Source: Stenotrophomonas maltophilia (GTDB lineage Bacteria; Pseudomonadota; Gammaproteobacteria; Xanthomonadales; Xanthomonadaceae). From it: a stretch of 64,000 bases of DNA. Positions 52,229 to 62,110 of this stretch are shown piece after piece. The position numbers were made by a program, and so were the translations under genes. Under the pieces are notes generated by a model. The model saw nothing but the letters and a program-made list of their open reading frames with translations. It made no database searches and was not told the DNA's origin. Where the stretch lies: contig NZ_CP090423.1 in NCBI RefSeq assembly GCF_023518235.1, forward strand, positions 2,294,001-2,358,000, read 5' to 3'. Positions within the stretch are counted from its first letter, which is position 1; every line of letters starts with the position of its first letter.

Positions 52229-52890
52229 GCGCCCTCCCCGTCCCGCAGCCAGCGCTCGACCTGCGCGACCACATCGGCGGCCACGCGTTCCTGCACCTGG
52301 CCGGCATCGATCAGCGCGAAGCGCTGCGGGTCCTGCTGCGCGCGGCTGCGGAACACTTCGCGCACGCGCTGGAAGAAATCATCCTGTTCGCTTTCGATGC
52401 GGTCCGGCCACAGGTCGCGCCCGTTGGCGCGCGCGCGGCCGACGGCCACGTCCACATCCAGCAGCAGAGTCAGCCCCGGCAGCAGGCCGACCGCACGGCG
52501 CTCAAGGTCGGCAATCCACTGCGGATCGAGGCCACGGCCGCCGCCCTGGTAGGCGTAGCTGGAATCGGTGAAGCGATCACTCAACACATACGCACCGCGC
52601 TGTAATGCCGGCTGGATCACCTGGCGCACATGCTGCGCGCGCGCGGCGAACACCAGCAGCAGTTCGGCTTCGGCGCTGAGCGGCTCGGCGGCGATCTCGG
52701 CATCGGGCTTCAGCACCAGGCCGCGGATGCGCTCGGCCAGCGGCGTACCGCCGGGCTCGCGGGTCAGCACCACTTCGTGGCCGTGGCTGCGCAGGCAGTC
52801 ACGGATGGCATTGATGGCGGTGGTCTTGCCCGCGCCCTCGCCGCCTTCCAGGCTGACGAAACGTGGGTGGCGAAGCAGCGCGGGACTCAT
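52225..52890 (-). CDS. tmk: Thymidylate kinase
   Basis: Tmk phosphorylates dTMP to dTDP. The 221-residue protein has P-loop LEGGEGAGKTT (residues 14-24), the TREPGGTPLAERIR substrate region, DRFTDSSYAYQGGGRGL (DR motif plus LID) and a typical length. It is coupled to mltG and holB by 4-bp overlaps. Confidence 0.96.
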   Translation of the reverse strand: MSPALLRHPRFVSLEGGEGAGKTTAINAIRDCLRSHGHEVVLTREPGGTPLAERIRGLVLKPDAEIAAEPLSAEAELLLVFAARAQHVRQVIQPALQRGAYVLSDRFTDSSYAYQGGGRGLDPQWIADLERRAVGLLPGLTLLLDVDVAVGRARANGRDLWPDRIESEQDDFFQRVREVFRSRAQQDPQRFALIDAGQVQERVAADVVAQVERWLRDGEGA

Positions 52891-53948
52891 TGCGCCGGGG
52901 TCTCCTGGGTACGTTGCTGGCGCAGCTGCTGCAGGTAGCGGGCCACTGCGGCGTTGTGCTGGTCCAGGCTGGGCGAGAACACGTGCGCGCCACTGCCATC
53001 GCCGACGGCGACGAAGTACAGCGCATCGCCCGCAGCGGGCTGCGCGGCCGCCATCAGCGCATCGCGGCTGGGCATGGCGATCGGGGTCGGGGTCAGCCCG
53101 GCACGGGTATAGGTGTTGTAGGGCGTATCGGTGGTCAGGTCGCGGCGGCGGATGTTGCCGTCGTACGCAGCGCCGATGCCGTAGATCACGGTCGGGTCGG
53201 TCTGCAGGCGCATGCCGATCTTCAGGCGGCGCATGAACACCCCGGCAATCTGCGGGCGCTCGCTGGCCAGCGCGGTTTCCTTCTCGATGATCGAGGCCAT
53301 CGTCAGCAGTTCATACGGCGTGTTGATCGGCAGGTCCGGCGCGCGGCTTTCCCAGGCTTCATCCAGCGCCTTTTCCATCGCGGCATGGGCGCGCTTTAGC
53401 ACGTCCAGATCGCTGTCGCCACGCTGATAGACGTAGGTCTCCGGCAGGAAGCGGCCTTCCGGATGCTGGCCACCGAAACCGAGACGCTGCATCAGTGCGG
53501 CGTCATCCAGGCTGTCGGTGGTGTGCACCAGCGGTTCGGCGCGCTTGAGCGCGGCACGCACCTGGCGGATGTTCCAGCCCTCGATGATGGTGAGGCGGTG
53601 CTGCAGCACCTTGCCGGCGCGCATGCGCAGCAGCAGCTCGCGCGGGGTCAGCTCGCCACTGAGCGCGTACTCGCCCACCTTCAGCTTGCCGGCGGCATCG
53701 AGCTGGCGCGCCAGCAGCTGCCACTGGGTGTCCTGGCCTTCATCCACGCCGGCCTCGCGCAGCTTGCGCAGCACGCTGTTCATGCCATCACCGCTGGCGA
53801 TGACCACACTCTCGGCAGAGGGGGTGATCGGGGCGTCGGCGAAGCGGGTCTGCTGGTAGAAGAACCACGCGCCCGCACCGGCCACGACGGCGGCCAGCAC
53901 CACCACCAGCGTTACCACGAACAGACACCCGCGCTTGGCTCCCGCCAT
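52887..53948 (-). CDS. mltG: Endolytic murein transglycosylase MltG
   Basis: MltG cleaves nascent glycan strands and limits their length. The 353-residue protein has one N-terminal membrane helix (about residues 9-31), a LysM-like segment (VIASGDGMNSVLRKLREAGV), and the YceG catalytic domain with glutamate in LLTMASIIEKETALASERPQIAGVF and TPYNTYTRAGLTPTPIAMP near the end. It is fused in translation to tmk by overlap, and pabB lies upstream. Confidence 0.95.
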   Translation of the reverse strand: MAGAKRGCLFVVTLVVVLAAVVAGAGAWFFYQQTRFADAPITPSAESVVIASGDGMNSVLRKLREAGVDEGQDTQWQLLARQLDAAGKLKVGEYALSGELTPRELLLRMRAGKVLQHRLTIIEGWNIRQVRAALKRAEPLVHTTDSLDDAALMQRLGFGGQHPEGRFLPETYVYQRGDSDLDVLKRAHAAMEKALDEAWESRAPDLPINTPYELLTMASIIEKETALASERPQIAGVFMRRLKIGMRLQTDPTVIYGIGAAYDGNIRRRDLTTDTPYNTYTRAGLTPTPIAMPSRDALMAAAQPAAGDALYFVAVGDGSGAHVFSPSLDQHNAAVARYLQQLRQQRTQETPAQ

Positions 53949-54024
53949 GGACTACCTCTGAACTCGATTCCGTCGTGCAGGATACCGTGCCGGTGGTGTG
54001 GGGTCATGACCGGGGCCTGTGCCC

Positions 54025-54050
54025 GTGCCGACCAACGGTCGGCACCCACC
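54025..54050 (-). repeat. SMAG-like palindrome between mltG and pabB
   Basis: The minus strand reads GGTGGGTGCCGACCGTTGGT then CGGCAC, a GTGG-headed stem nearly the same as at 19295. It lies 23 bp downstream of the pabB stop on the minus strand. Confidence 0.75.
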
Positions 54051-54072
54051 ACAACAATGACACCCACCGGTA

Positions 54073-55437
54073 CTACCCCTGCTGGCCCAGCGCGCGCAGC
54101 AGGCCGCGGGCCTTGGCGCGGGTCTCGTCCAGTTCCTTGTCCGGCTCCGAATCCACCACGATGCCGGCGCCGGTGCGGAAGCTCACCTCATGGCCATCCA
54201 CTTCGGCAGTGCGGATCAGGATGTTCAGGTCCAGGTCGCCATCGCGGTTCAGCCAACCGAACGCGCCGGTGTAGGCCCCGCGCGGCACCTGTTCCAGCTC
54301 GCTGATGATCTGCATGCAGCGCACCTTCGGGCAGCCGGTGATGGTGCCGCCCGGGAAGGTGGCGGCAATCACCTCGCCGGGGGTGACCTCCGGGCGCAGG
54401 TGGCCGCTGACGTTGCTGACGATGTGGTGCACATGCGCGTAGCTCTCCACGGTCATCAGCTCATCGACCACCACGGTGCCAGGCTGGCAGATGCGGCCCA
54501 GATCATTGCGCTCCAGGTCGATCAGCATCACGTGCTCGGCACGCTCCTTGGGGTGGCCGACCAGCTCCTGGATGCGCGCGGCATCATCATCGCCTTCGAA
54601 GCGCGGCCGCGTGCCGGCAATCGGCCGGGTCTGCGCATGCCCGGCATGCACGGAGACCAGCCGCTCCGGCGAGGAGCTGACCACGTGGCGGCCGTGTGCG
54701 CTGAACAGGCCAGCAAACGGCGCCGGGTTGGCACGGCGCAGCTGCGCATACAGCGCCTGCGGGCTGACCGGCGCGGCGAACTGCGCGCTCCAGCGCCGCG
54801 ACAGGTTCACCTGGAACACGTCGCCGGCGCGCAGGTAGTCGATCACCCGGCGCACGCCATCGGTGAAGCGCTGCGGCGCGTCTTCGCCGACCGCCTGCGG
54901 CGGCTGCCAGCCCTGCCCGGCTTCGGGCAGCGCGGTCGAAGCCAGTGCCACCAGCGCGTCCAGCAGCGCCTGCTCGCCGGCTTCGGCGATGACGAAGCTG
55001 GCGTCGTTGTGATGGTCATGCAGCACGGCGGCCGGGCAGCGCAGCGCCAGCGCGGTCGGGCGGCCGTCGTCGCGTGCACGTGCCGGCAGCACCGGTTCGA
55101 TCTGGCTGGCCACTTCGTAATCCAGCATCAGCGCCCAGCCGCCACGGAACGGCAGGCTGTGGCTGCCATCATGCGGCAGGCGCTCATGCTGCCAGGCACG
55201 GTCCAGTGCCTGCAGGAACCTGCCGGGCTGCACCACGTCGTGCAGATCGCGCACCTGGCCATCGGCATCCAGCCGCAGGCCATCGCCCTGCGCGGCCAGC
55301 AGCAGGCTCCAGCGTCCCTGGGCGGTGCCCGAGGCGGTGGATTCCATCAGCAGCGGGAAACGCGCCGGGTCGTGCTGCTGCAGGGCCAGCAGGTCGATCG
55401 GGTGCGGTAGCGGGTGGATCAGCGGTGCGTGGGTCAT
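54073..55437 (-). CDS. pabB: Aminodeoxychorismate synthase component I
   Basis: PabB with PabA glutaminase turns chorismate into 4-amino-4-deoxychorismate for folate. The 454-residue protein has the chorismate-binding domain: PFAGLFSAHGRHVVSSSPERLV, ARPIAGTRPRFEGDDD-like TRPIAGTRPR, DLERNDLGR and AATFPGGTITGCPKVRCMQII. The PIAGT motif marks PabB rather than TrpE, which has a lysine-less variant. No pabC or pabA is nearby. It sits between fabF and mltG, where pabC is often found in other genera. Confidence 0.93.
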   Translation of the reverse strand: MTHAPLIHPLPHPIDLLALQQHDPARFPLLMESTASGTAQGRWSLLLAAQGDGLRLDADGQVRDLHDVVQPGRFLQALDRAWQHERLPHDGSHSLPFRGGWALMLDYEVASQIEPVLPARARDDGRPTALALRCPAAVLHDHHNDASFVIAEAGEQALLDALVALASTALPEAGQGWQPPQAVGEDAPQRFTDGVRRVIDYLRAGDVFQVNLSRRWSAQFAAPVSPQALYAQLRRANPAPFAGLFSAHGRHVVSSSPERLVSVHAGHAQTRPIAGTRPRFEGDDDAARIQELVGHPKERAEHVMLIDLERNDLGRICQPGTVVVDELMTVESYAHVHHIVSNVSGHLRPEVTPGEVIAATFPGGTITGCPKVRCMQIISELEQVPRGAYTGAFGWLNRDGDLDLNILIRTAEVDGHEVSFRTGAGIVVDSEPDKELDETRAKARGLLRALGQQG

Positions 55438-55498
55438 GGCGGCCAGTTCGGGGGTTCAGATGCACGGAAGCCGCCTTGCGGCGGCTCCATGGAACGCG

Positions 55499-55522
55499 GA
55501 GTCGAGCATGGCTCGACTCTAC
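55499..55522 (-). repeat. SMAG repeat between pabB and fabF
   Basis: The minus strand reads GTAGAGTCGAGCCATGCTCG then ACTC, a GTAG-headed palindrome 8 bp downstream of the fabF stop. It may define the fabF mRNA 3' end. Confidence 0.87.
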
Positions 55523-55529
55523 AACTCGG

Positions 55530-56792
<1,263 letters not shown>

Positions 56793-56861
56793 TGCTGATT
56801 CTCCTGACCCGAAGGTTCAATCGGGTAACACGGTTTGCTTCGGTGTGATGCTCAAACACAC

Positions 56862-56881
56862 GGGGCCGCAACTGCGGCCCC
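56862..56881 (-). other. Hairpin between acpP and fabF
   Basis: The perfect 20-bp inverted sequence GGGGCCGCAACTGCGGCCCC can form a strong stem in the acpP-fabF transcript. No T-run follows on the minus strand, so it is more likely a stability or partial-termination element that keeps acpP message above fabF (inference). Confidence 0.6.
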
Positions 56882-56934
56882 ATGGGATGCGGTGCGCGGC
56901 GAGCGGAGACCCGCGCGCGCACTGCCGTCTGACA

Positions 56935-57174
56935 TCAGGCCTTGACGTGGGCCTTGATGTAGTCGATGGCGGCCTGCACGGTGCTGATCTTCTCGGCTTC
57001 TTCGTCCGGGATCTCGCACTCGAATTCTTCTTCCAGGGCCATCACCAGCTCGACGGTGTCCAGCGAGTCAGCGCCCAGGTCATCGACGAACGATGCGCTG
57101 TTGGTGACTTCTTCTTCCTTGACGCCAAGCTGTTCGACGACGATTTTCTTGACGCGTTCTTCGATGGTGCTCAT
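56935..57174 (-). CDS. acpP: Acyl carrier protein
   Basis: AcpP carries fatty-acyl intermediates on a phosphopantetheine attached to Ser37 in [13 protein letters not shown]. The 79-residue acidic protein has the canonical start [30 protein letters not shown] precedes the ATG at 57174; the frame is open upstream but not conserved. It is between fabG and fabF, the standard order. Confidence 0.97.
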   Translation of the reverse strand: MSTIEERVKKIVVEQLGVKEEEVTNSASFVDDLGADSLDTVELVMALEEEFECEIPDEEAEKISTVQAAIDYIKAHVKA

Positions 57175-57326
57175 GGGATCTCGCTCCAGATGGAGTTGTG
57201 GTTCAAAAGTGGTCGCCATCAAAGGCGATGGCCGTGGGATAGTGTAGTGGAAACCGGCGCGGCCTTGCATCGCAGCAAAAACCTCAGCAGATCAACCACT
57301 TGCGGCGCAATCCCTGCGCCCCTTGC

Positions 57327-58070
57327 TTACGGCATGTACATGCCACCGTTCACATGGAGGGTTTCGCCGGTGATGTAACCGGCAGCCGGGCTGGCCAGGA
57401 AGGCCACCGCATGGGCGATGTCTTCGGGCGAACCCAGGCGTTCGAGGGCGATGTCGTTGATCAGCGCGGTACGCGCCTCTTCCGGCAACGCCTTGGTCAT
57501 GTCGGTGTCGATGAAGCCCGGTGCGACCACATTGACGGTGACACCGCGCGAACCGATTTCCTTGGCCAGCGACTTGCTGAAGCCGATGATGCCGGCCTTG
57601 GCCGCGGCGTAGTTGGCCTGGCCGGCATTGCCGGTCACGCCCACCACCGATGCGATGTTGATGATGCGGCCCTTGCGCGCCTTCATCATGCCGCGCATGA
57701 CCGCCTTGCTGGTGCGGAACACGCTGGTCAGGTTGGTGTCGATGATCGACGCCCAGTCCTCGTCCTTCATGCGCATCAGCAGGTTGTCGCGGGTGATGCC
57801 GGCATTGTTGACGAGGATCGAGATCGGGCCGAATTCCTTGGCGATGCCATCGAGCACGCTGTCCAGTGCGGCAGCGTCGGTGACGTTCAGCGCGCGGCCG
57901 TGACCGCCGTGGGCGGCCAGGCGCTCACCGATCGCGGCGGCGCCGGATTCGGTGGTGGCGGTGCCGATGACGGTGGCGCCCTGGGCGGCCAGCAGATCGG
58001 CGATGGCGGCACCAATGCCACGGCTGGCACCGGTGACCAGTGCGATTTCACCCTGCAGGGGCTTGCTCAT
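57327..58070 (-). CDS. fabG: 3-oxoacyl-ACP reductase
   Basis: FabG reduces 3-oxoacyl-ACP with NADPH. The 247-residue SDR (start MSKPLQGEIAL, 58070) has TGASRGIG at residues 13-20, NNAGITRDNLLMRM, the catalytic serine in INIASVVG and YAAAK, and the C-terminal GETLHVNGGMYM. It is downstream of fabD by 82 bp. Confidence 0.96.
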   Translation of the reverse strand: MSKPLQGEIALVTGASRGIGAAIADLLAAQGATVIGTATTESGAAAIGERLAAHGGHGRALNVTDAAALDSVLDGIAKEFGPISILVNNAGITRDNLLMRMKDEDWASIIDTNLTSVFRTSKAVMRGMMKARKGRIINIASVVGVTGNAGQANYAAAKAGIIGFSKSLAKEIGSRGVTVNVVAPGFIDTDMTKALPEEARTALINDIALERLGSPEDIAHAVAFLASPAAGYITGETLHVNGGMYMP

Positions 58071-58152
58071 GATGTTTTCCTCAGGCGGGAGCGGCCGCCG
58101 CACCCGGACCGCGTGCAGCGGCCACCGGTACGGTCGGCAGGAACAGGGAAGG

Positions 58153-59097
58153 TCAGGCCGACCATGCCTCGCGGGCGGCTTCGAAGTCGCCCGGCGTGGC
58201 CAGCGAACGGCCGTCGATGGCCTTGTCGATGCGCTTGACCAGGCCGGTCAGCACCTTGCCCGGGCCGCACTCGGCAACCTGGGTGATGCCACGGGCGGCC
58301 AGCGCCTGCACGCAACCGGTCCACTGCACCGGCTGGTACAGCTGCTGCACCAGCGCGGTTCGGATGGCATCGAGGCCGTCATGCACCTTGGCATCGACGT
58401 TCTGTACCACCGGCAGCTGCGGCGCCTGCCAGGACAGCCCCGCCATCACTTCGGCCAGGCGGTTGGCGGCTTCGCGCATCAGCGGGGTGTGCGAGGGCAC
58501 GCTGACGGCCAGCTTGACCGCCTTGCGCACGCCCTTTTCGGCCAGCAGCGCCAGCGCGCGGTCGACCGCCTCGGCGTCGCCACCGATCACGATCTGGCCC
58601 GGCGAATTGAAGTTGGCCGGCACCACCACCTGGCTGCCTGCGGCTTCGGCGCAGACGTCCAGCACCAGCTGGTCTTCGGCACCGAGCACGGCGGCCATGG
58701 CGCCGACACCGGCCGGCGCGGCTTCCTGCATGAGCTGGCCGCGCAGGCGCACCAGGTGGGCGCCGTCGTGCAGGCTCAGCGCGCCGGAAGCGACAAGGGC
58801 GGTGTACTCACCCAGGCTGTGGCCGGCCAGCACCGACGGACGCGGACCGCCGACGGCGTTCCAGGCACGCCACACGCCGATGCTTGCGGCCAGCAGGGCC
58901 GGCTGGGTGTATTCGGTACGGTTGAGCATTTCCTCCGGGCCGCCCTGGGACAGCGCCCACAGGTCGACACCGGCACCGTCGGATGCCTCGGTGAAGGCTT
59001 CACGCACCTGCGGGTGCAGTTCGGCCAGCTCGGCCACCATGCCCACAGACTGCGAGCCCTGGCCGGGGAAGACAAAAGCGAGGGTGGATACGGTCAC
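58153..59097 (-). CDS. fabD: Malonyl-CoA:ACP transacylase
   Basis: FabD loads malonyl groups onto AcpP. The 314-residue protein (GTG start at 59097, family-like VSTLAFVFPGQGSQSVGM) has GHSLGE with Ser94, the PVSVPSHTPLM histidine region and the QQLYQPVQWTGCV segment. An in-frame TTG at 59118 is a less likely start. The kinase-like gene separates it from fabH. Confidence 0.95.
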   Translation of the reverse strand: MTVSTLAFVFPGQGSQSVGMVAELAELHPQVREAFTEASDGAGVDLWALSQGGPEEMLNRTEYTQPALLAASIGVWRAWNAVGGPRPSVLAGHSLGEYTALVASGALSLHDGAHLVRLRGQLMQEAAPAGVGAMAAVLGAEDQLVLDVCAEAAGSQVVVPANFNSPGQIVIGGDAEAVDRALALLAEKGVRKAVKLAVSVPSHTPLMREAANRLAEVMAGLSWQAPQLPVVQNVDAKVHDGLDAIRTALVQQLYQPVQWTGCVQALAARGITQVAECGPGKVLTGLVKRIDKAIDGRSLATPGDFEAAREAWSA

Positions 59098-59208
59098 GCG
59101 GTCATCCGCTTGCTGCAATCGAAGCGGGCCATGATAAGGGCGAATCCGCTGTGTCGTCTGTACGTGCGCGTATGCAGGCGTATGGAGCGCGGCCGGGCAA
59201 GCGCAACC

Positions 59209-59247
59209 GGGTCAGACCCCTTTTCCGCAGGAAAAGGGATCTGACCC
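59209..59247. repeat. GGGTC-type 39-bp hairpin repeat
   Basis: Arms GGGTCAGACCCCTTTTCC (59209-59226) and GGAAAAGGGATCTGACCC (59230-59247) pair with one mismatch around GCA. It is the best-conserved member of the family with 6430, 10647 and 18122. It starts 11 bp downstream of the kinase-like gene on the minus strand. Confidence 0.8.
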
Positions 59248-59257
59248 CTATCATCCA

Positions 59258-60040
59258 TCAGCAGAACAGCTGCAGCACGTCCAGATCGCCGTCGGCGAGG
59301 AAGTCCACGCACAGCCCAACCAGCATCAGCACGCCAGCGGTACTGGCGCCATGGGTGATGAAGATCGAATGGGCCAGTGCGCGCGCTGAACGGCCCAGCT
59401 TCATGCAGACCCGGGCCAAGCTGCGCAGGCGGCCACTGACGGCGTGAACGTGCTCACGCACCGGCGCCTGAACCGCGCCCATCGCCTCGCCCATCATCGC
59501 CTGCAGCTGCTCGGGGCGGTCGGCGTAGTACTTGGCCACGCCGTAGCCGAACATCAGCCAGTCACGGGCCTGCGCTTCGGCCAGATCCATCACTTCCAGC
59601 GGATCTTCCTCGAAGTCGATGAAACCGACCTTTTCCCCATCCCAGGTCAGATTACGCGGCAGCGGCTGGCCGAAGTAGGCGCCGCGCGCGTGTGCCTCGG
59701 CGAGGGACTGCATCGCGGCCATCACCAGGCGGTCGCGCTGTGCGTCGTCGGCCTCGCGCAGGCAGGTATTGAACGAGCTGCCGTTGTCGCCGATCACCAG
59801 CGCGGCATGGCCGCTGCCCAGCACACCGGGCACGTTCACACCCTGCGCCTGCAGCTCAGCCAGGCGACGGGCCTCGGTTTCGCGCGCGGCATCGCCGCCT
59901 CGGTGCGGCGGCGGGCGCAGGGCATCGAGATGAAAACGGCGGGCGATGACATTGAGCAGGCCCAGGGCCAGTGCGCGGCTTCCCTTGCCGTACTGCTTCA
60001 GCCAGGCGCGCTGCCCTTCAATGACGATGGGCTCAACCAT
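59258..60040 (-). CDS. Kinase-like protein within the fab cluster
   Basis: The 260-residue protein resembles lipopolysaccharide-kinase/RIO-type small kinases: a basic N-terminus, a long central helix region, and KVGFIDFEEDPLEVMDLAEAQARDWLMF with an Asp-Phe-Glu like a metal-binding DFG. A clear glycine loop is missing. A perfect AGGAGGT ribosome-binding site precedes the ATG. Its place between fabH and fabD is not a standard one. LPS heptose/Kdo phosphorylation or a protein kinase role is possible; I cannot decide. Confidence 0.75.
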   Translation of the reverse strand: MVEPIVIEGQRAWLKQYGKGSRALALGLLNVIARRFHLDALRPPPHRGGDAARETEARRLAELQAQGVNVPGVLGSGHAALVIGDNGSSFNTCLREADDAQRDRLVMAAMQSLAEAHARGAYFGQPLPRNLTWDGEKVGFIDFEEDPLEVMDLAEAQARDWLMFGYGVAKYYADRPEQLQAMMGEAMGAVQAPVREHVHAVSGRLRSLARVCMKLGRSARALAHSIFITHGASTAGVLMLVGLCVDFLADGDLDVLQLFC

Positions 60041-60058
60041 GACAGGACCTCCTAAACG

Positions 60059-60085
60059 CGTTACGGCCCCAGAGGGGCCGTAACG
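60059..60085 (-). terminator. Hairpin between fabH and the kinase-like gene
   Basis: CGTTACGGCCCC and GGGGCCGTAACG are perfect 12-bp arms with an AGA loop, just after the fabH stop on the minus strand. Only a short CGTTT follows instead of a long U-run, so it is probably a partial terminator or processing/stability element. Confidence 0.65.
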
Positions 60086-60115
60086 ACAGACTTCACGTTG
60101 TCGTAACTTGCACTA

Positions 60116-61093
60116 TCAATAGCGCAGCAGGGCCGAACCCCACGTGAAGCCGCCACCGAAGGCTTCCAGCAGCAGCAGCTGGCCACGCTCGACCTTGCCC
60201 GAGCGCACCGCGGCGTCCAGCGCCAGCGGCACCGAACCGGACGAGGTGTTGCCGTGCTTGTCGACGGTCACCACCACCTGCTCCATCGACATGTCCAGGC
60301 GCTTGGCCGTGGCTTCGATGATGCGCAGGTTGGCCTGGTGCGGAATCAGCCAATCCAGGTCGGATTTGTCCAGGCCATTGGCGGCCAGGGTTTCGTCCAC
60401 GACCGAGTCCAGCGCCTTGACGGCGTACTTGAACACGTCGTTGCCCTTCATGTTGATGGTGCCACCCCCATTGGCGCCGCCCTTGAAGCCGGTCGAGACG
60501 CCCACCGGGTTCCACAGCAGTTCCTTCTTGCTGCCATCGGCATGCAGGTGGGTGCTGAGAATACCGGTTTCCTCGTCGGCCTTGAGCACGACAGCGCCGG
60601 CACCATCGCCGAACAGCACGCAGGTGGTGCGATCGTTCCAGTCGACCATGCGGGTCAGCGTTTCGGTGCCGATCACCAGCACATGCTTGCAGTCGCCGGA
60701 ACGGATGAACTTGTCGGCCACGCCCAACGCGAACACGAAGCCCGAGCAGGCGGCGTTGACGTCAAAGGCAGGGCACCCCGCTACACCGAGCTTGGCCTGG
60801 ATCAGGCACGCGGTGGAGGGGAAAATGAGATCAGGCGTGGTCGTGCCGACCACGATCATGTCGAGCTGCGAAGCATCGATGCCGGCCGCTTCAAGTGCGC
60901 GCAGCGCGGCCTGGTAGCCGAGATCGCTGGTGGTTTCGCCTTCGGCCGCGATGTGCCGTTCACGAATACCGGTGCGCGACTGGATCCACTCATCCGAGGT
61001 TTCGACCATTTTTTCCAGGTCGGCGTTGGTCAGGACTTTTTCCGGCAAATAGCTACCGGTGCCCGCGATCCTCGAGTAGATCCGCTTGCTCAT
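60116..61093 (-). CDS. fabH: 3-oxoacyl-ACP synthase III
   Basis: FabH starts fatty-acid synthesis from acetyl-CoA and malonyl-ACP. The 325-residue protein has the nucleophile Cys116 in AACSG, His in [11 protein letters not shown] and Asn in [11 protein letters not shown]. The start at 61093 is favoured by AGGA spacing over the adjacent ATG at 61096. It follows rpmF by 91 bp with no plsX between. Confidence 0.96.
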   Translation of the reverse strand: MSKRIYSRIAGTGSYLPEKVLTNADLEKMVETSDEWIQSRTGIRERHIAAEGETTSDLGYQAALRALEAAGIDASQLDMIVVGTTTPDLIFPSTACLIQAKLGVAGCPAFDVNAACSGFVFALGVADKFIRSGDCKHVLVIGTETLTRMVDWNDRTTCVLFGDGAGAVVLKADEETGILSTHLHADGSKKELLWNPVGVSTGFKGGANGGGTINMKGNDVFKYAVKALDSVVDETLAANGLDKSDLDWLIPHQANLRIIEATAKRLDMSMEQVVVTVDKHGNTSSGSVPLALDAAVRSGKVERGQLLLLEAFGGGFTWGSALLRY

Positions 61094-61147
61094 CATGTTT
61101 CCTGTTGCGCGGGCCGCCGATCACCGGCACGCCCGGGAAAGAAGGCA

Positions 61148-61175
61148 AAGGCCGCTGCCCGGAGGCAGCGGCCTT
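61148..61175 (-). terminator. Intrinsic terminator after rpmF
   Basis: AAGGCCGCTGCC and GGCAGCGGCCTT are perfect 12-bp arms followed on the minus strand by a T-rich TTTGCCTTCTTT run. It should end most yceD-rpmF transcripts before fabH, so fabH probably has additional promoter activity downstream or is read through at a lower level. Confidence 0.85.
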
Positions 61176-61184
61176 CCCGGCACA

Positions 61185-61379
61185 TCAATCTTCTTCGACG
61201 GCCGAGGTCTTGGTCTGGATGACCTTCTTGCCGCGGTAGAAACCGTCAGCAGTGATGTGGTGACGCAGATGCACTTCGCCGGTGGTCGGGTCGGTCGACA
61301 GCTGCTTGGCGCTCAGGGCGTCATGCGAACGGCGCTGGCCGCGACGGGACGGGGTAACACGGGATTTCTGGACAGCCAT
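61185..61379 (-). CDS. rpmF: 50S ribosomal protein L32
   Basis: The 64-residue L32 begins [20 protein letters not shown] and continues [18 protein letters not shown]. It lacks the two CxxC zinc motifs of C+ L32 proteins: no cysteine occurs in the sequence, so it is the C- type. The start at 61379 is the conserved one. It follows yceD on the same strand. Confidence 0.97.
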   Translation of the reverse strand: MAVQKSRVTPSRRGQRRSHDALSAKQLSTDPTTGEVHLRHHITADGFYRGKKVIQTKTSAVEED

Positions 61380-61486
61380 GGGATTGCTCCAAACTCGGTT
61401 CGTTTTGCTTCGTCGTTTCGTCGCACAGGACGCCAGCGCCCAGCACACTTTTCGCTTTCGCCGCAGCCGCCGACGACAACCGGCTG

Positions 61487-61996
61487 CTATTGTTTCTTCA
61501 ATGCCGCCAACGCCGCAAACGGGTTGGCCTTCTTCGTTTCTTCTTCGCTCGGTGCCCAGTCCTTGTCGACTGCTTCACCGTCGGGCGACAGCGGTACCAC
61601 CGGCACCGCCAGCACCAATTCGTCCTCGACCAGATCCAGCGGCTTCAGCTGGCCATCTTCCGGCACCAGCAACGCCTCGTATTCCTCCGGCAGGGACGAT
61701 TCCTCGTCCTCGTCGCGGATCAGGCCAAGCCTCTGAGTCACCTTCACCGGCAACAGGAATCGCTGCATGCTGCGCTGACAGATCAGCGGCAGCGCGGTAT
61801 CGATGGTCAGTTCCACATAGGATACCCGCAAGACGTCGTCGCGACCGAATTCAAGCGAGTAGACACACTCGCCGTCGGTATCGGCGACCAACCCCTGCAG
61901 GCGGGTCAATTCAGCCAGGGAGACCTGGCCGTCGAAGCGCCTTCGCGCTACAACCATCCGCCAGGCATCCAGCGTTTCGGGCACGTTCGCGGACAT
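61487..61996 (-). CDS. yceD: YceD family protein (DUF177)
   Basis: The 169-residue protein matches YceD/DUF177, which is linked to 23S rRNA/50S assembly and is usually encoded with rpmF. It has [20 protein letters not shown] (one Cys of the family pair), an acidic [18 protein letters not shown] and the C-terminal [10 protein letters not shown]. The start at 61996 lies only about ten nucleotides from the -10 of a strong promoter, giving a very short or absent leader. Confidence 0.93.
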   Translation of the reverse strand: MSANVPETLDAWRMVVARRRFDGQVSLAELTRLQGLVADTDGECVYSLEFGRDDVLRVSYVELTIDTALPLICQRSMQRFLLPVKVTQRLGLIRDEDEESSLPEEYEALLVPEDGQLKPLDLVEDELVLAVPVVPLSPDGEAVDKDWAPSEEETKKANPFAALAALKKQ

Positions 61997-62006
61997 AAGC
62001 CGCTGA

Positions 62007-62035
62007 ATACTAAGGATCGGGGCTGCGGCTGTCAA
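62007..62035 (-). promoter_or_regulatory. Consensus sigma-70 promoter for yceD-rpmF
   Basis: On the minus strand TTGACA (62030-62035) and TAGTAT (62007-62012) are spaced exactly 17 bp. Only ten nucleotides (TCAGCGGCTT) separate the -10 from the yceD ATG, so the transcript should begin at or within a few bases of the start codon, with no Shine-Dalgarno. Confidence 0.85.
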
Positions 62036-62110
62036 ATGCCCGCCATACAGGGTCTTGCTGCGGGCGCCAGCGACGGGCCAGACTGCCCCGCCCTGCCCCG
62101 GTATTGTCGC

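Noticed and set aside
57304..57320. GGCGCA...TGCGCC hairpin after fabG as a terminator
   Set aside because: The stem is only 6 bp and no T-run follows on the minus strand; it cannot be separated from background GC palindromes.
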